Shown piece after piece: positions 34,727 to 42,957 of a stretch of DNA of 64,000 nt (its first letter is position 1; every line of letters begins with the position of its first letter). The notes beneath the pieces are model-generated. The model saw nothing but the letters and a program-made list of their open reading frames with translations. It searched no databases and was not told the DNA's origin. This stretch comes from Priestia abyssalis. Its GTDB lineage: Bacteria; Bacillota; Bacilli; Bacillales; Bacillaceae_H. The stretch is taken from the NCBI RefSeq assembly GCF_002019595.1, contig NZ_KV917369.1, positions 3,612,624-3,676,623 of the forward strand. The letters run 5' to 3'. The translations under genes and the position numbers were made by a program.

Positions 34727-35068
34727 TTACATACTAAGCGATTGTTCTAGATAAACGACTGTACAAGCGTGCTCACTTGCAGGATCATAATCCTTAAATA
34801 TAGTGGTGACCTTCACCCCAAACTGCTTCTCCAATTTTTCTTTTAATCGACGTTTATATTCTACGGCTAAAGCCCCATCGACAGATAAGGTCAACTCAGG
34901 ATACCTTTCACTTAATACTGAAATTAAAGGCGAGCGCTTCGTCTGGGCAAAAATGACAATCCGGTTATCTACGATGTCAATTTTTTGCTTACTAACTCCC
35001 GCACTATAAATCTCTTGATTAACCTCATTATATAGCTGTGACAACTGCTTTTTAAAAGAAGAATTCAC
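34727..35068 (-). CDS. DUF2294 (MpsC-like) protein
   Basis: 113 residues: SSFKKQLSQLYNEVNQEIYS at the start and an alternating strand/helix pattern with RLKEKLEKQFGVKVTTIFKD near residues 75-95, which resembles the DUF2294/MpsC family of small cytosolic proteins. Ends YDPASEHACTVVYLEQSLSM. Function not established; family members sometimes accompany sodium/bicarbonate systems, which are absent here. Start ATG at 35066-35068, with only a modest ribosome site (AGGTGAG). Confidence 0.55.
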   Translation of the reverse strand: MNSSFKKQLSQLYNEVNQEIYSAGVSKQKIDIVDNRIVIFAQTKRSPLISVLSERYPELTLSVDGALAVEYKRRLKEKLEKQFGVKVTTIFKDYDPASEHACTVVYLEQSLSM

Positions 35069-35287
35069 ACTTACTCACCTGCTGCTTCTAGTTCTTGCAT
35101 TCATCATAAACAAAATTGTTATCTTTTGTCATTACACATGTAAGAAAATCTAACAAGGTATTTTGCATTTACTTCCCAGCATATTGCAGCTTCAGCCTCC
35201 CAAGGATTGACATCTTCCGGTAAGAAATCTTGGTCATGGACATGAATCAGAGCTCTATTAAAATCATGGAACTATTCAGAACGAAAA

Positions 35288-35322
35288 TAAGGATTGATTT
35301 CTGATAGAGAAATCAACCCTTA
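35288..35322 (-). terminator. Terminator after 118-aa hypothetical gene
   Basis: AAGGATTGATTTCT / AGAAATCAACCCTT stem with one mismatch and a short loop, a few bases past the stop at 35327. Confidence 0.65.
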
Positions 35323-35326
35323 TAAT

Positions 35327-35683
35327 CTATGATAAAACAAGGACATACTGTATGTTCTTAATTGTCTCAATTTGATTACCATGTACTTGTTCTGTGTAGT
35401 CAATCCACTTATAATTCTTTATTTTTCTTTCTAGTTTTTCGTTTATTTCATCTTCAATTTCATGCATCAATCTAACGGTTTCATCTAACGACATGTTAAA
35501 GCAACTGGCTGCCTGATCGTAGGGTAATTGCTCTTTGAGAAGGATCAAAAATTGCTCCTTCGTTTCGGATTGTTGTGCTAAACTATCTTCAATTCCTTCA
35601 ATAAACTGGTACAGCTTTCTTTTATTTCTTGGAAGAGAAGCCACAATATTCCTCGCAAAAATCTCCATCATTTTCTCATTCAT
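35327..35683 (-). CDS. Hypothetical protein with sigma-region-4-like helix-turn-helix
   Basis: 118 residues, charged and helical. The stretch LPYDQAASCFNMSLDETVRL (about 53-72) followed by MHEIEDEINEKLE resembles the helix-turn-helix of sigma region 4 or a YlxM-type DNA-binding protein. No membrane segment. Located 32 bp after the rpsN paralogue on the same strand, so it could be co-transcribed under Zur. No specific family recognised. Confidence 0.6.
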   Translation of the reverse strand: MNEKMMEIFARNIVASLPRNKRKLYQFIEGIEDSLAQQSETKEQFLILLKEQLPYDQAASCFNMSLDETVRLMHEIEDEINEKLERKIKNYKWIDYTEQVHGNQIETIKNIQYVLVLS

Positions 35684-35715
35684 TTACACTCACGATGCTC
35701 CTGTCATTTCACTGC

Positions 35716-35985
35716 TTACCAGCTAGATTTTTTAACCCCTGGGATTTGCCCCTTATGTGCCAATTCACGAAAAGCAATACGAGACATCTTAAACTTTCTT
35801 AAATACCCTCTAGGTCTTCCGGTAACTTGGCAACGATTATGAAGCCTAGAGGGTGCTGAATCACGAGGAAGCTTACTTAATGCAGCATAATCCCCTTTTT
35901 CTTTTAATTCTCTTCTTAAATCTGCATATTGCTCCACTATTTTTTGTCTCTTGAGCTCTTTTACAACTTTAGATTTCTTCGCCAC
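35716..35985 (-). CDS. rpsN: 30S ribosomal protein S14, zinc-free paralogue
   Basis: 89 residues, [20 protein letters not shown] at the start and [20 protein letters not shown] (about 51-70) in the conserved core. It lacks the CxxC...CxxC zinc ribbon of the 61-residue S14, so it is the C-minus form that replaces zinc-bound S14 during zinc starvation. A Zur box lies 27-49 bp upstream. Ribosome site GGAGG before the ATG. Confidence 0.95.
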   Translation of the reverse strand: MAKKSKVVKELKRQKIVEQYADLRRELKEKGDYAALSKLPRDSAPSRLHNRCQVTGRPRGYLRKFKMSRIAFRELAHKGQIPGVKKSSW

Positions 35986-36012
35986 GTATGTTTGCCTCCT
36001 AAATACCTTATA

Positions 36013-36034
36013 TAAACGAAATGATTACGATTTA
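36013..36034 (-). promoter_or_regulatory. Zur box upstream of rpsN paralogue
   Basis: TAAACGAAATGATTACGATT (with TA following) is close to the Bacillus Zur consensus TAAATCGTAATnATTACGATTTA read in either direction. Zinc-loaded Zur would repress the alternative S14 gene. Confidence 0.85.
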
Positions 36035-36131
36035 CAAGTTGGACTTTTTTATGTTAAAAGACTATATTGACTCTCTTCCTCGACTGCCTAGATTACAAAC
36101 AAAGAGTTAACTCTAATATGAAGTGAATGAA

Positions 36132-36386
36132 TTATTTCTTTTCTTTCATATTGTATTTTTGAAGGAATCGGTCCACTCTTCCACCTGTATCTGCAAATTT
36201 CTGCTTTCCTGTATAAAACGGGTGTGTATCAGAGCTAACCTCTACTTTAATTAATGGATACGTATTTCCGTCTTCCCAGACAATGGTTTCATTCGATTTT
36301 TTTGTAGATCCAGTTAAAAACTTATAACCGCTGTTTACGTCCATAAATACAACTTTCTCATAATGTGGGTGTAAATTTGGTTTCAT
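36132..36386 (-). CDS. rpmE2: 50S ribosomal protein L31, type B (zinc-free)
   Basis: 84 residues; [20 protein letters not shown] at the start and [20 protein letters not shown] (52-71) with FLQKY near the end are the L31 type B pattern. It lacks the CxxC zinc motif of RpmE. Made when zinc is scarce, allowing release of zinc-bound L31. Zur-like box 35-55 bp upstream. Confidence 0.95.
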   Translation of the reverse strand: MKPNLHPHYEKVVFMDVNSGYKFLTGSTKKSNETIVWEDGNTYPLIKVEVSSDTHPFYTGKQKFADTGGRVDRFLQKYNMKEKK

Positions 36387-36420
36387 ACTATCACCTCATA
36401 ATAAATTTTCTTTTTAATGA

Positions 36421-36441
36421 TAATCAAAATCATTTCGTTTT
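36421..36441 (-). promoter_or_regulatory. Zur-like box upstream of rpmE2
   Basis: On the minus strand AAACGAAATGATTTTGATTA differs from the rpsN Zur box by only a few bases in the right half. It also resembles a Fur box (TGATTTTGATTATCA); context and the shared left half favour Zur. Confidence 0.7.
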
Positions 36442-36537
36442 GCAAATAAAAAAGCATACCTCTAAAAAGATAGCCTATGATTTTACCAAAGGAAGACCCT
36501 CCCTTTTCAAGGAAGAGCCTAAAGCTTGCGAATGAGA

Positions 36538-37830
36538 TTATTTTTTCAATTTTGCCCAGCTGCCATCGAGTGCTTTCAACGCTTCTTCTTTGGATACTTG
36601 TCCATCCACATATTTTTGAAGAGTTGCACCAAACTCCTGTCCTGCACCATCCGGGTATTTCATAAACTGCCAAGAGAAGGTTTTCCCCTCCTTAGAATAT
36701 TTAACGAGCTCTTCACCTAATGGTCCAATCCCTTTTGCTTCAATTGTTTTAAAAGCTGGAATATATTTGAACTCTTCAACAAGTGCTTTCTTTCCTTCTT
36801 CAGACGTAACCATCCAGTTCAAGAAATCTTTTGCCGCTTTTTTGTCAGCTTCCGGCGCTCCGTTGTAAACAACCCAGTTACTTGGTACATCAACCCCTAA
36901 TTTATCCGCAACAGCCAGATCATCACTAAGCGGCATCGGAAGAATACCTACCTCCATGTTTGGGGTAATTTTATCAAGCATTGGCTGGATCCAGTTTCCT
37001 TGTTGAATCATCGCAGCCTCACCTGTCGCAAATAAGGTCACCTGCGTATTATAGTCTGTCGTTAATGAATTTTTATTTCCATATTTAATCGTTAAATCCA
37101 ACAGTTTCAAATATTGTTCAAACTGTTCATTGCCTTCTATTTTAGCTGTACCTTCATTTAAACCTTGAATGAACTCATCTGGGTTCTCTTGTGCAGCAAA
37201 TGGAATATTAAGTCCATGGTTCCCCAATACCCACCACTCACCGTAGCCTATAGAGAATGGAGTAATACCAGCAGCTTTCAGTTTTTTCGCCGCTTCTTCT
37301 AATTCAGAGAACGTTTTTGGAGGCTCCGTAATACCGGCTTTTTTAAATAGCGCTTTATTGTAAGCAAAGCCGTAGCCCTCAAGACTGACAGGCTGTCCAT
37401 AAACTTTACCGTCCATTGTCGTTGCCTTTAATGAGCTTTCATACGCATCCTTGATCCATGGCTGATCCGATAAATCTTCTAATTTATCCTTCCATGTTTG
37501 CGCATCTTGATATCCTTGAATCGTAAAGATATCAGGAGCATTTCCGGAAGCAAATTGAGCTTTTAATGCTGAGGCACCATCAGCACCGCCGCCTACTGTT
37601 TGGAGATTGAATGTCACATTCGGGTGTTCTTTTGTATATTGATCTGTTAACGCTTTTAACTGATCTGCAATTTCAACTTTCCCCTGAAAGATATCCACCA
37701 CTACTTGATCACCGTTACTGCCGCTGTTTTTTTCTCCAGACCCGTTATCACTTCCGCAAGCTGATGTGAAAAGAAGCGAAGCGGATAACACACCTGCCGC
37801 CAGTGGATTTCTTTTGATTTTTAATGCCAT
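36538..37830 (-). CDS. ABC-type sugar-binding lipoprotein (orphan)
   Basis: 430 residues from the ATG at 37828-37830, preceded by GGGGAGG; a longer frame would cover the operator palindrome. Lipoprotein signal peptide with lipobox FTSAC at about residues 23-27, a Ser/Gly/Asn linker, then family-1 extracellular solute-binding protein: TKEHPNVTFNLQTVGGGADG, FASGNAPDIFTI and LDGSWAKLKK at the end. It binds oligosaccharides at the outer membrane face. No ABC permease or ATPase gene is nearby; instead it follows a PTS gene and shares its operator type. Distant permeases and an MsmX-type ATPase would be needed. Confidence 0.88.
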   Translation of the reverse strand: MALKIKRNPLAAGVLSASLLFTSACGSDNGSGEKNSGSNGDQVVVDIFQGKVEIADQLKALTDQYTKEHPNVTFNLQTVGGGADGASALKAQFASGNAPDIFTIQGYQDAQTWKDKLEDLSDQPWIKDAYESSLKATTMDGKVYGQPVSLEGYGFAYNKALFKKAGITEPPKTFSELEEAAKKLKAAGITPFSIGYGEWWVLGNHGLNIPFAAQENPDEFIQGLNEGTAKIEGNEQFEQYLKLLDLTIKYGNKNSLTTDYNTQVTLFATGEAAMIQQGNWIQPMLDKITPNMEVGILPMPLSDDLAVADKLGVDVPSNWVVYNGAPEADKKAAKDFLNWMVTSEEGKKALVEEFKYIPAFKTIEAKGIGPLGEELVKYSKEGKTFSWQFMKYPDGAGQEFGATLQKYVDGQVSKEEALKALDGSWAKLKK

Positions 37831-37885
37831 GTTTCTTTCCTCCCCATTGTATGAACTATTCATCTCTTTAACTCTCTTTGAATAT

Positions 37886-37909
37886 CTGTATGGTATCGAT
37901 ACCATACAG
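37886..37909 (-). promoter_or_regulatory. LacI-family operator before binding-protein gene
   Basis: A 24-bp perfect palindrome: CTGTATGGTATC joined to its complement GATACCATACAG. The core TGGTATCGATACCA is shared with sites near 41180 and 41295. It lies 56 bp upstream of the start codon. Confidence 0.85.
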
Positions 37910-37969
37910 GTGTAAAAAATAAGAATACCAACATGTTGTATTCACAGCCTTTGAGGCTCCATAGAAGCT

Positions 37970-39415
37970 TTAACTAACATTGCTCAATTTCTGGTCTTTA
38001 TCCTCAACCATCACTTCTTTTGGCACTGCAAATAAATAAGTGATGATAAATGCAGCAACAAAAATCAGAATGGAAACCACCATATAAACAACCAGCTGGT
38101 TCCACTCATAAATGTACATTAATGGAGAAAGAACGACAGCTAAACCATATGAATTCGCTTTAATATTTAATAAGGATAAAATGGCACCTCCAACAGCGGA
38201 ACACGCAATCATCACATAAAGCGGTTTCATGCTGTACCTCATTACGACACCAAATAAGGCCGGCTCACTAACACCGAGTAATTGTGTAAGAGCGGCACTC
38301 ATACCTGTCACCTTTACCGTTCTTTTATTCGCTTTTATTGTAATCCCCAAACATGTACCCGCATTCGCAAACCCGTACATCGCACATAACGTAATCAATG
38401 GGTTAAAGCCCGTATTGGCAAGCAAGGTCGTTTCAATCGCAATAAATAAATGATGCATTCCTGTCATAACGGCTAACGGGTATAAAAACCCAATGAACAA
38501 ACCCCCAATCCCTAAAGGCGCACTGATGAGTCCGGTAATCACTGTTACGAGTCCCGCTTCTACAAAGTGCAATAAAGGTCCAATGACAAGCAAACCAGCA
38601 ACCATCATCGTTAATAAAACAAAGAAAGGAGTAAAGATCAGGTCTAATGCATTTGGCATGACAGCCCGCAGCCTTTTCTCAAGTTTCGCTCCAAGAATCC
38701 CAACTACCAGTGCGGTTAAAACTTTACCTTGATAACCGACAACCGGAATGAAATCGAACACCATGAGCGGTTTGACTCCGCTGTTGATGTCTGCTACCGC
38801 ATACGCATTCGGAAGAGCAGGTGAAACAAGCATTAGCCCAAGGACAAAACCAATGATCGGCATCCCGCCAAAATTCCTGAAGGCAGACCAGCAAATTAAT
38901 GCAGGTAAAAAGGCAAAAGCTGTATCCGTCAGTACAGATATAAGTGTCTTCAGATTTTCAGGAACATCATTGGGACTCATATCCATTAAGCCCAAAAATG
39001 CATCACTAAACAACACACCTTTTAGCCCTAGAAATAAACCTGTCGCTGCGATGATAGGGATAATCGGAATAAAAATATCTGCCAGCGTTCTGACAGCCCT
39101 TCTAATTCCCTTTTCTTTCGCAGCGGAGTTTGCTTCCTTCTTTGGCTGATCATTCTCCTGTTCAGGTTGATTTCCCCGCAAAGCGGCGTATACTTTATTT
39201 ACCGTCCCGGTACCTAAAATAACCTGATATTGGCCAGCGTTATAAAATACGCCTTTGACTTCGTCTATCTTTTCAATGGCCTCATCATCAATTTTACTGC
39301 GGTCTTTAACGGAAAACCGTAACCTTGTTGCACAATGAACATATGATTCGATATTATCCTGGCCAATGACATTAATAATTTCTTTTCCTATACGTTCGTA
39401 CTTATTTTCACTCAT
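37970..39415 (-). CDS. PTS alpha-glucoside transporter EIIBC (sucrose/trehalose class)
   Basis: 481 residues. EIIB domain first (about 1-80) with the phosphorylated cysteine in SYVHCATRLRFSV (Cys28); EIIC membrane domain from about 105, with GYQGKVLTALVVGILGAKLE, GMHHLFIAIE (substrate region, about 316-325) and LLGVSEPALFGVV. It has no EIIA domain, so a separate EIIA-Glc must donate phosphate. Overlaps the glucosidase gene by 8 bp. The class covers sucrose, trehalose and other alpha-disaccharides; the GH13 partner indicates an alpha-glucoside. Confidence 0.9.
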   Translation of the reverse strand: MSENKYERIGKEIINVIGQDNIESYVHCATRLRFSVKDRSKIDDEAIEKIDEVKGVFYNAGQYQVILGTGTVNKVYAALRGNQPEQENDQPKKEANSAAKEKGIRRAVRTLADIFIPIIPIIAATGLFLGLKGVLFSDAFLGLMDMSPNDVPENLKTLISVLTDTAFAFLPALICWSAFRNFGGMPIIGFVLGLMLVSPALPNAYAVADINSGVKPLMVFDFIPVVGYQGKVLTALVVGILGAKLEKRLRAVMPNALDLIFTPFFVLLTMMVAGLLVIGPLLHFVEAGLVTVITGLISAPLGIGGLFIGFLYPLAVMTGMHHLFIAIETTLLANTGFNPLITLCAMYGFANAGTCLGITIKANKRTVKVTGMSAALTQLLGVSEPALFGVVMRYSMKPLYVMIACSAVGGAILSLLNIKANSYGLAVVLSPLMYIYEWNQLVVYMVVSILIFVAAFIITYLFAVPKEVMVEDKDQKLSNVS

Positions 39416-41108
39416 GATGTTTCGCTCCTCTCTTTAGGAGTATTAGTGCTTGATATGGTTTTAAAGAATATCTTTGTTCAGAAATCGCTTCTTTTTCTTC
39501 TTTGTAGTTGTTTAATAACACATCATATTTCGTATCTAATTCGACCGGTTGACTTTCAGGTGAAAAATTAAAATAACAAACCACTTCTTCTGAATTCAAT
39601 TTACGCTTATACGCAATAATCGTTGAATGTTCTTCTAAAATAGGCTCAATCTCTCCATAAATTAAGCATTCACTTGCCTCACTTGTTTGCCTCACTTGAA
39701 TAATTTTTTTATAAAAATTCAAGATAGAATCTGGATCCTGTTCTTGTTGTTCCGCATTAATGATTTTGTAATTCTCGTTCACCCCTAACCAAGGCTTAAC
39801 TTCTGAGAATCCGCCATATTCTTGATCACTCCAATGAAAGGGTGTTCTTGAATTATCCCGGCTGCGCAAATTGATAAAGTGTAATGCTTCTTCCGCACTA
39901 AAGCCTTCGTTCATGGAACGATAGTATTGATCAATACTTGAAATATCGTCAAACTCTTCAATACTTTTCCTCTTAAAATTAGTCATTCCAATTTCTTGGC
40001 CTTGATAGATAAAAGGCGTTCCACGAAGATAAAAAAACATCGCTCCCAGCATTGTCACAGAATAGAAGTTTCGATTCTCTTCTTCTTTTATATACTTGCT
40101 TATGGATCGGTTCTGATCATGATTTTCTAAAAAGTTTGCTCCCCAGCCCACTTTTTGGATTTCCATTTGACTGGTGAAGATTAATTTTTTTAAATCTACC
40201 ACATTCCAATCGACCCTCTTAAACCATTCACTGCCGGAAGCTACATCAAGGTCTGCATATCTAAAATCAAAAATCATGGAGAAGTATCCATTGTCCCCGA
40301 TATAATCACCGTATTGCTCATAAGGTACACCGGGAGCTTCTCCAATGGTGACACAATCATACTTGGCAAATGTCTCATCATTTAACTCATGCAGGAATTC
40401 GGCAATGCCCGGTTGATTACGAGTCTTCTTTGTACATTTTCCAAGGCCGTCCACTCCGTCAGCCGGAATGTTATCGTAGTTTTGGTCTTTTTTAATAAAC
40501 GTTATGGCATCCACTCTAAATCCGGCGATTCCCTTATCAAGCCAGTAATTGACCATTTTATATAAATCTTCCCGGACTTTTTTGTTTTCCCAATTCAGGT
40601 CTGGCTGCTTTTTGTGAAAAGAGTGGAAGTAATATTCATTTGTATTCTCCAAAGGCTCCCATACACTGCCTCCGAAAACAGAGCGCCAATTGGTAGGAGG
40701 CTGGCCATCTTTCTCAGACTTCAAAACATAATAATCCCTATATGGGCTGATCTCAGGATTATTTAATAGATCCTGGAACCAAGGATGTTCATCGGATGTG
40801 TGATTGATGACAAGATCAAGAACCATTTTAATGCCTTTTTCTTTTGCCTTTTCAATTAGCTCATCCAAATCTTTCATCTCTCCGAACTCCGGGTTTAACT
40901 GATAATAATCTGAGATATCATACCCGTTATCAGCCATTGGCGATTGATAGATCGGACAAATCCACACCATCGTAATCCCTAGAGACTGCAAGTAATCCAG
41001 CTTTTGGGTAATCCCTTTTATATCGCCTATTCCATCATTATTCGAATCATAAAAACTTTTAGGATAAATTTGATAAATAACTTCTCTTTGCCACCACTTT
41101 TTCTCCAT
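39408..41108 (-). CDS. GH13 alpha-glucosidase (oligo-1,6-glucosidase-like)
   Basis: 566 residues, full length for GH13 subfamily 31. Conserved regions: MVLDLVINHTSDEHPW (95-110), nucleophile Asp200 in GFRVDAI, acid/base Glu257 in TIGEAPG, and FLENHDQNR with the transition-state aspartate at 331. The residue after the nucleophile is Ala; enzymes strictly specific for alpha-1,6 bonds usually have Val there, so alpha-1,4 or wider specificity is suggested. It probably cleaves the phosphorylated or free disaccharide brought in by the PTS. First gene of the operon, with LacI operators upstream. Confidence 0.9.
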   Translation of the reverse strand: MEKKWWQREVIYQIYPKSFYDSNNDGIGDIKGITQKLDYLQSLGITMVWICPIYQSPMADNGYDISDYYQLNPEFGEMKDLDELIEKAKEKGIKMVLDLVINHTSDEHPWFQDLLNNPEISPYRDYYVLKSEKDGQPPTNWRSVFGGSVWEPLENTNEYYFHSFHKKQPDLNWENKKVREDLYKMVNYWLDKGIAGFRVDAITFIKKDQNYDNIPADGVDGLGKCTKKTRNQPGIAEFLHELNDETFAKYDCVTIGEAPGVPYEQYGDYIGDNGYFSMIFDFRYADLDVASGSEWFKRVDWNVVDLKKLIFTSQMEIQKVGWGANFLENHDQNRSISKYIKEEENRNFYSVTMLGAMFFYLRGTPFIYQGQEIGMTNFKRKSIEEFDDISSIDQYYRSMNEGFSAEEALHFINLRSRDNSRTPFHWSDQEYGGFSEVKPWLGVNENYKIINAEQQEQDPDSILNFYKKIIQVRQTSEASECLIYGEIEPILEEHSTIIAYKRKLNSEEVVCYFNFSPESQPVELDTKYDVLLNNYKEEKEAISEQRYSLKPYQALILLKRGAKHHE

Positions 41109-41175
41109 GTTGTCCCCTCCAACTATGTATACATTTAAACTACCTTGCTAGATCATTACGTCTGCTACTTACAAG

Positions 41176-41189
41176 TGGTATCGGTTTCA
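41176..41189 (-). promoter_or_regulatory. LacI-type operator (imperfect)
   Basis: TGGTATCGGTTTCA, an imperfect version of the TGGTATCGATACCA core, 68 bp upstream of the glucosidase start. Confidence 0.6.
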
Positions 41190-41285
41190 TAGGTGAGCAA
41201 AAAATAATCATTCCATTTCCAAAAGTAAAATAACTATTTATTCACCTATTTATATGTAACAGATGCGTAAAGCACTTAAAAACTA

Positions 41286-41303
41286 TATGGTATCGGTTCC
41301 ATA
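41286..41303 (-). promoter_or_regulatory. LacI-type operator
   Basis: TATGGTATCGGTTCCATA, imperfect palindrome with the same core as the 37886 site, about 180 bp upstream of the glucosidase gene. About 110 bp (ten helical turns) from the previous site, which would suit DNA looping. Confidence 0.7.
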
Positions 41304-41343
41304 AAGAAGTAAAAAAATATAAGTTTAATAATCTATTAGAAAT

Positions 41344-41355
41344 GGAACCGGTTCC
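41344..41355 (-). promoter_or_regulatory. LacI-type operator core
   Basis: GGAACCGGTTCC, a perfect 12-bp palindrome with the CG centre typical of LacI-family sites, 40 bp from the previous operator. Confidence 0.5.
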
Positions 41356-41439
41356 TGTTTTTTATTATACTTTTGGCTTTTCTATTCTGTCAACGCTTAC
41401 TTATCAAATTCTCACATTATAAATAACTCATTTACCATT

Positions 41440-41645
41440 TATATACATTACACTTAATAACGCCACACATCTTCATCCAATCCAAAGGCATCACAATCGT
41501 TAGCTCGGGCAACTTGAATCTGCTCTCAAGGGTTCACCTATGCGGATGGCGCCAACCCCGCAAGGGGGGTGTCAGCCGCTTAGGTCTAGAAAATTTGGCA
41601 TGGCCGTTCTTTGGTCATGCCAAATTTTCTAAATCGATCTATATA
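41440..41645 (-). repeat. Dispersed structured repeat, long copy B
   Basis: Matches copy A along its length. Contains the module GGTTCACCTATGCGGATGGC, an ACCCC-gcaa-GGGGGT hairpin, CAGCCGCTTAGG, and a 17-bp stem AGAAAATTTGGCATGG / GGTCATGCCAAATTTTCT. In copy A the stem reads TTCGG/CCGAA where B has TTTGG/CCAAA, a compensated change. It ends at the base before the LacI stop codon. Confidence 0.75.
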
Positions 41646-42638
41646 TTATGTTGATTGCCGGACGATCAATTCGATCGGCAGCTCGTAACTTTTTATCTCC
41701 ATTTCAGGGTTATCCAGCATTTCAATAATCACTTCTACAGATTTTTCCCCCATCTGATCGACAGGCTGGCGAATGGTCGTTAGTTTAGGATCTAATATTT
41801 CGGCAATTGGCTGATCATCAAACCCAATGATTGCAAGGTCATCAGGAATGGTTAACCCCCGCTCTTTTGCTCCAATCATAATTCCGCCCGCAACTTCATC
41901 GCTGCCAGTAAAAATAGCGGTTGGACGATCATCCATCTCTAGAATTTGCTTGATAACCTGTTTGCCATCTTCAATCGTATGCTGATCTATAAAAATCCAT
42001 TTCGGATTGATTTTAATTCCCGCTTCATGTAATGCTTTTTGAAAGCCTTGATTACGATCCTTACCTTTCCCTTGCTCATCAAACAATCCGCCTGTGCAGT
42101 AAGCAATTTTTAGATGGCCCCTTTCAATCAAATGCTTAGCCCCCAAGTATGCCCCTTTCGTTTGATCTAAACGAATCATTGGAACAACTGCTTGATTGAC
42201 ATAATCATTGCATAACAAAATAGAACCGTATTCTCTATATGATTCTATCACGTCCCAATCATTTTCAATTGAAGTCATAATCACTCCATCTACTTGCTTT
42301 GTTTTTAATAAATTTAAAAATGCCAATTCTTTCGCTTTATCTTCATTGCTTTGGCAAATCAATACTTGGTATCCCTTTTTATAGGCAGCCTGTTCAATGG
42401 CATTCACTAAAGACGAAAAGAATGGATTGACAATTCTAGGCACAATAACACCTAGTATTGTAGTTAAGTTACCTCTTAGCCTTCTTGCAGAAGGATTTGG
42501 CGTATAGTTAAGTTCTTTCATTGCTTTCATTACGAGCTCTTTCTTCTCTTTTGAAACATATGAATGGTTATTTATCACACGCGAAACGGTTGTTTTTGAC
42601 AACCCTGATAATTTGGCTACATCTGATATTGTAGGCAT
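41646..42638 (-). CDS. LacI-family repressor of the alpha-glucoside locus
   Basis: 330 residues. Helix-turn-helix and hinge: MPTISDVAKLSGLSKTTVSR (1-20), then NYTPNPSARRLR (44-55) which inserts in the minor groove at the CG centre. The sugar-binding periplasmic-type core follows with GVIMTSIEND, FTGSDEVAGG and GFDDQPIAEILDPKLTTIRQ (about 272-291). Close to sucrose-operon type repressors. The four operators nearby are probable targets. Confidence 0.9.
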   Translation of the reverse strand: MPTISDVAKLSGLSKTTVSRVINNHSYVSKEKKELVMKAMKELNYTPNPSARRLRGNLTTILGVIVPRIVNPFFSSLVNAIEQAAYKKGYQVLICQSNEDKAKELAFLNLLKTKQVDGVIMTSIENDWDVIESYREYGSILLCNDYVNQAVVPMIRLDQTKGAYLGAKHLIERGHLKIAYCTGGLFDEQGKGKDRNQGFQKALHEAGIKINPKWIFIDQHTIEDGKQVIKQILEMDDRPTAIFTGSDEVAGGIMIGAKERGLTIPDDLAIIGFDDQPIAEILDPKLTTIRQPVDQMGEKSVEVIIEMLDNPEMEIKSYELPIELIVRQST

Positions 42639-42810
42639 TTGTTCATCACTCCACCGTCAACTGAAATCGATTCCACATCTATTTTACTGTAGAAAAGAGG
42701 CTAATTGCAACGACTGAATAACAGACAGCTTACGTGAAACAAACGTATATAGACACGCTCACACCTTACTTATTATTAAATGCAATAAAATAATGAATGT
42801 AACATCAATT

Positions 42811-42844
42811 AAGTCCCAAGGTTAAACTTATTCCTTGGGACTTT
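42811..42844 (-). terminator. Terminator after 3-hydroxybenzoate hydroxylase gene
   Basis: AAGTCCCAAGG / CCTTGGGACTT, perfect 11-bp stem with a 12-base loop. Separated from the hydroxylase stop by repeat copy C. A T-run is weak on the minus side (TTAATTG). Confidence 0.65.
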
Positions 42845-42847
42845 CTC

Positions 42848-42957
42848 TTATGTTTCATTTAATAACTCGACACATCTTGCTTTCATCGAAGGATACGACA
42901 ATCGGTCATCCGGATAACCTGAATTGTCCCTCAACTTTTCTAAATCGATCTATATAG
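42848..42957 (-). repeat. Dispersed repeat, short copy C
   Basis: Has both ends of the family (TTTAATAACTCGACACATCT and TTTTCTAAATCGATCTATAT) and the CGGTCATCCGGATAA block, but lacks the central 100-bp module of copies A and B. It abuts the stop codon of the hydroxylase gene at 42958. Confidence 0.7.

Noticed and set aside
37831..37905. Longer N-terminus of the sugar-binding lipoprotein
   Set aside because: It would code across the LacI operator palindrome, has no ribosome site, and would bury the lipoprotein signal peptide.
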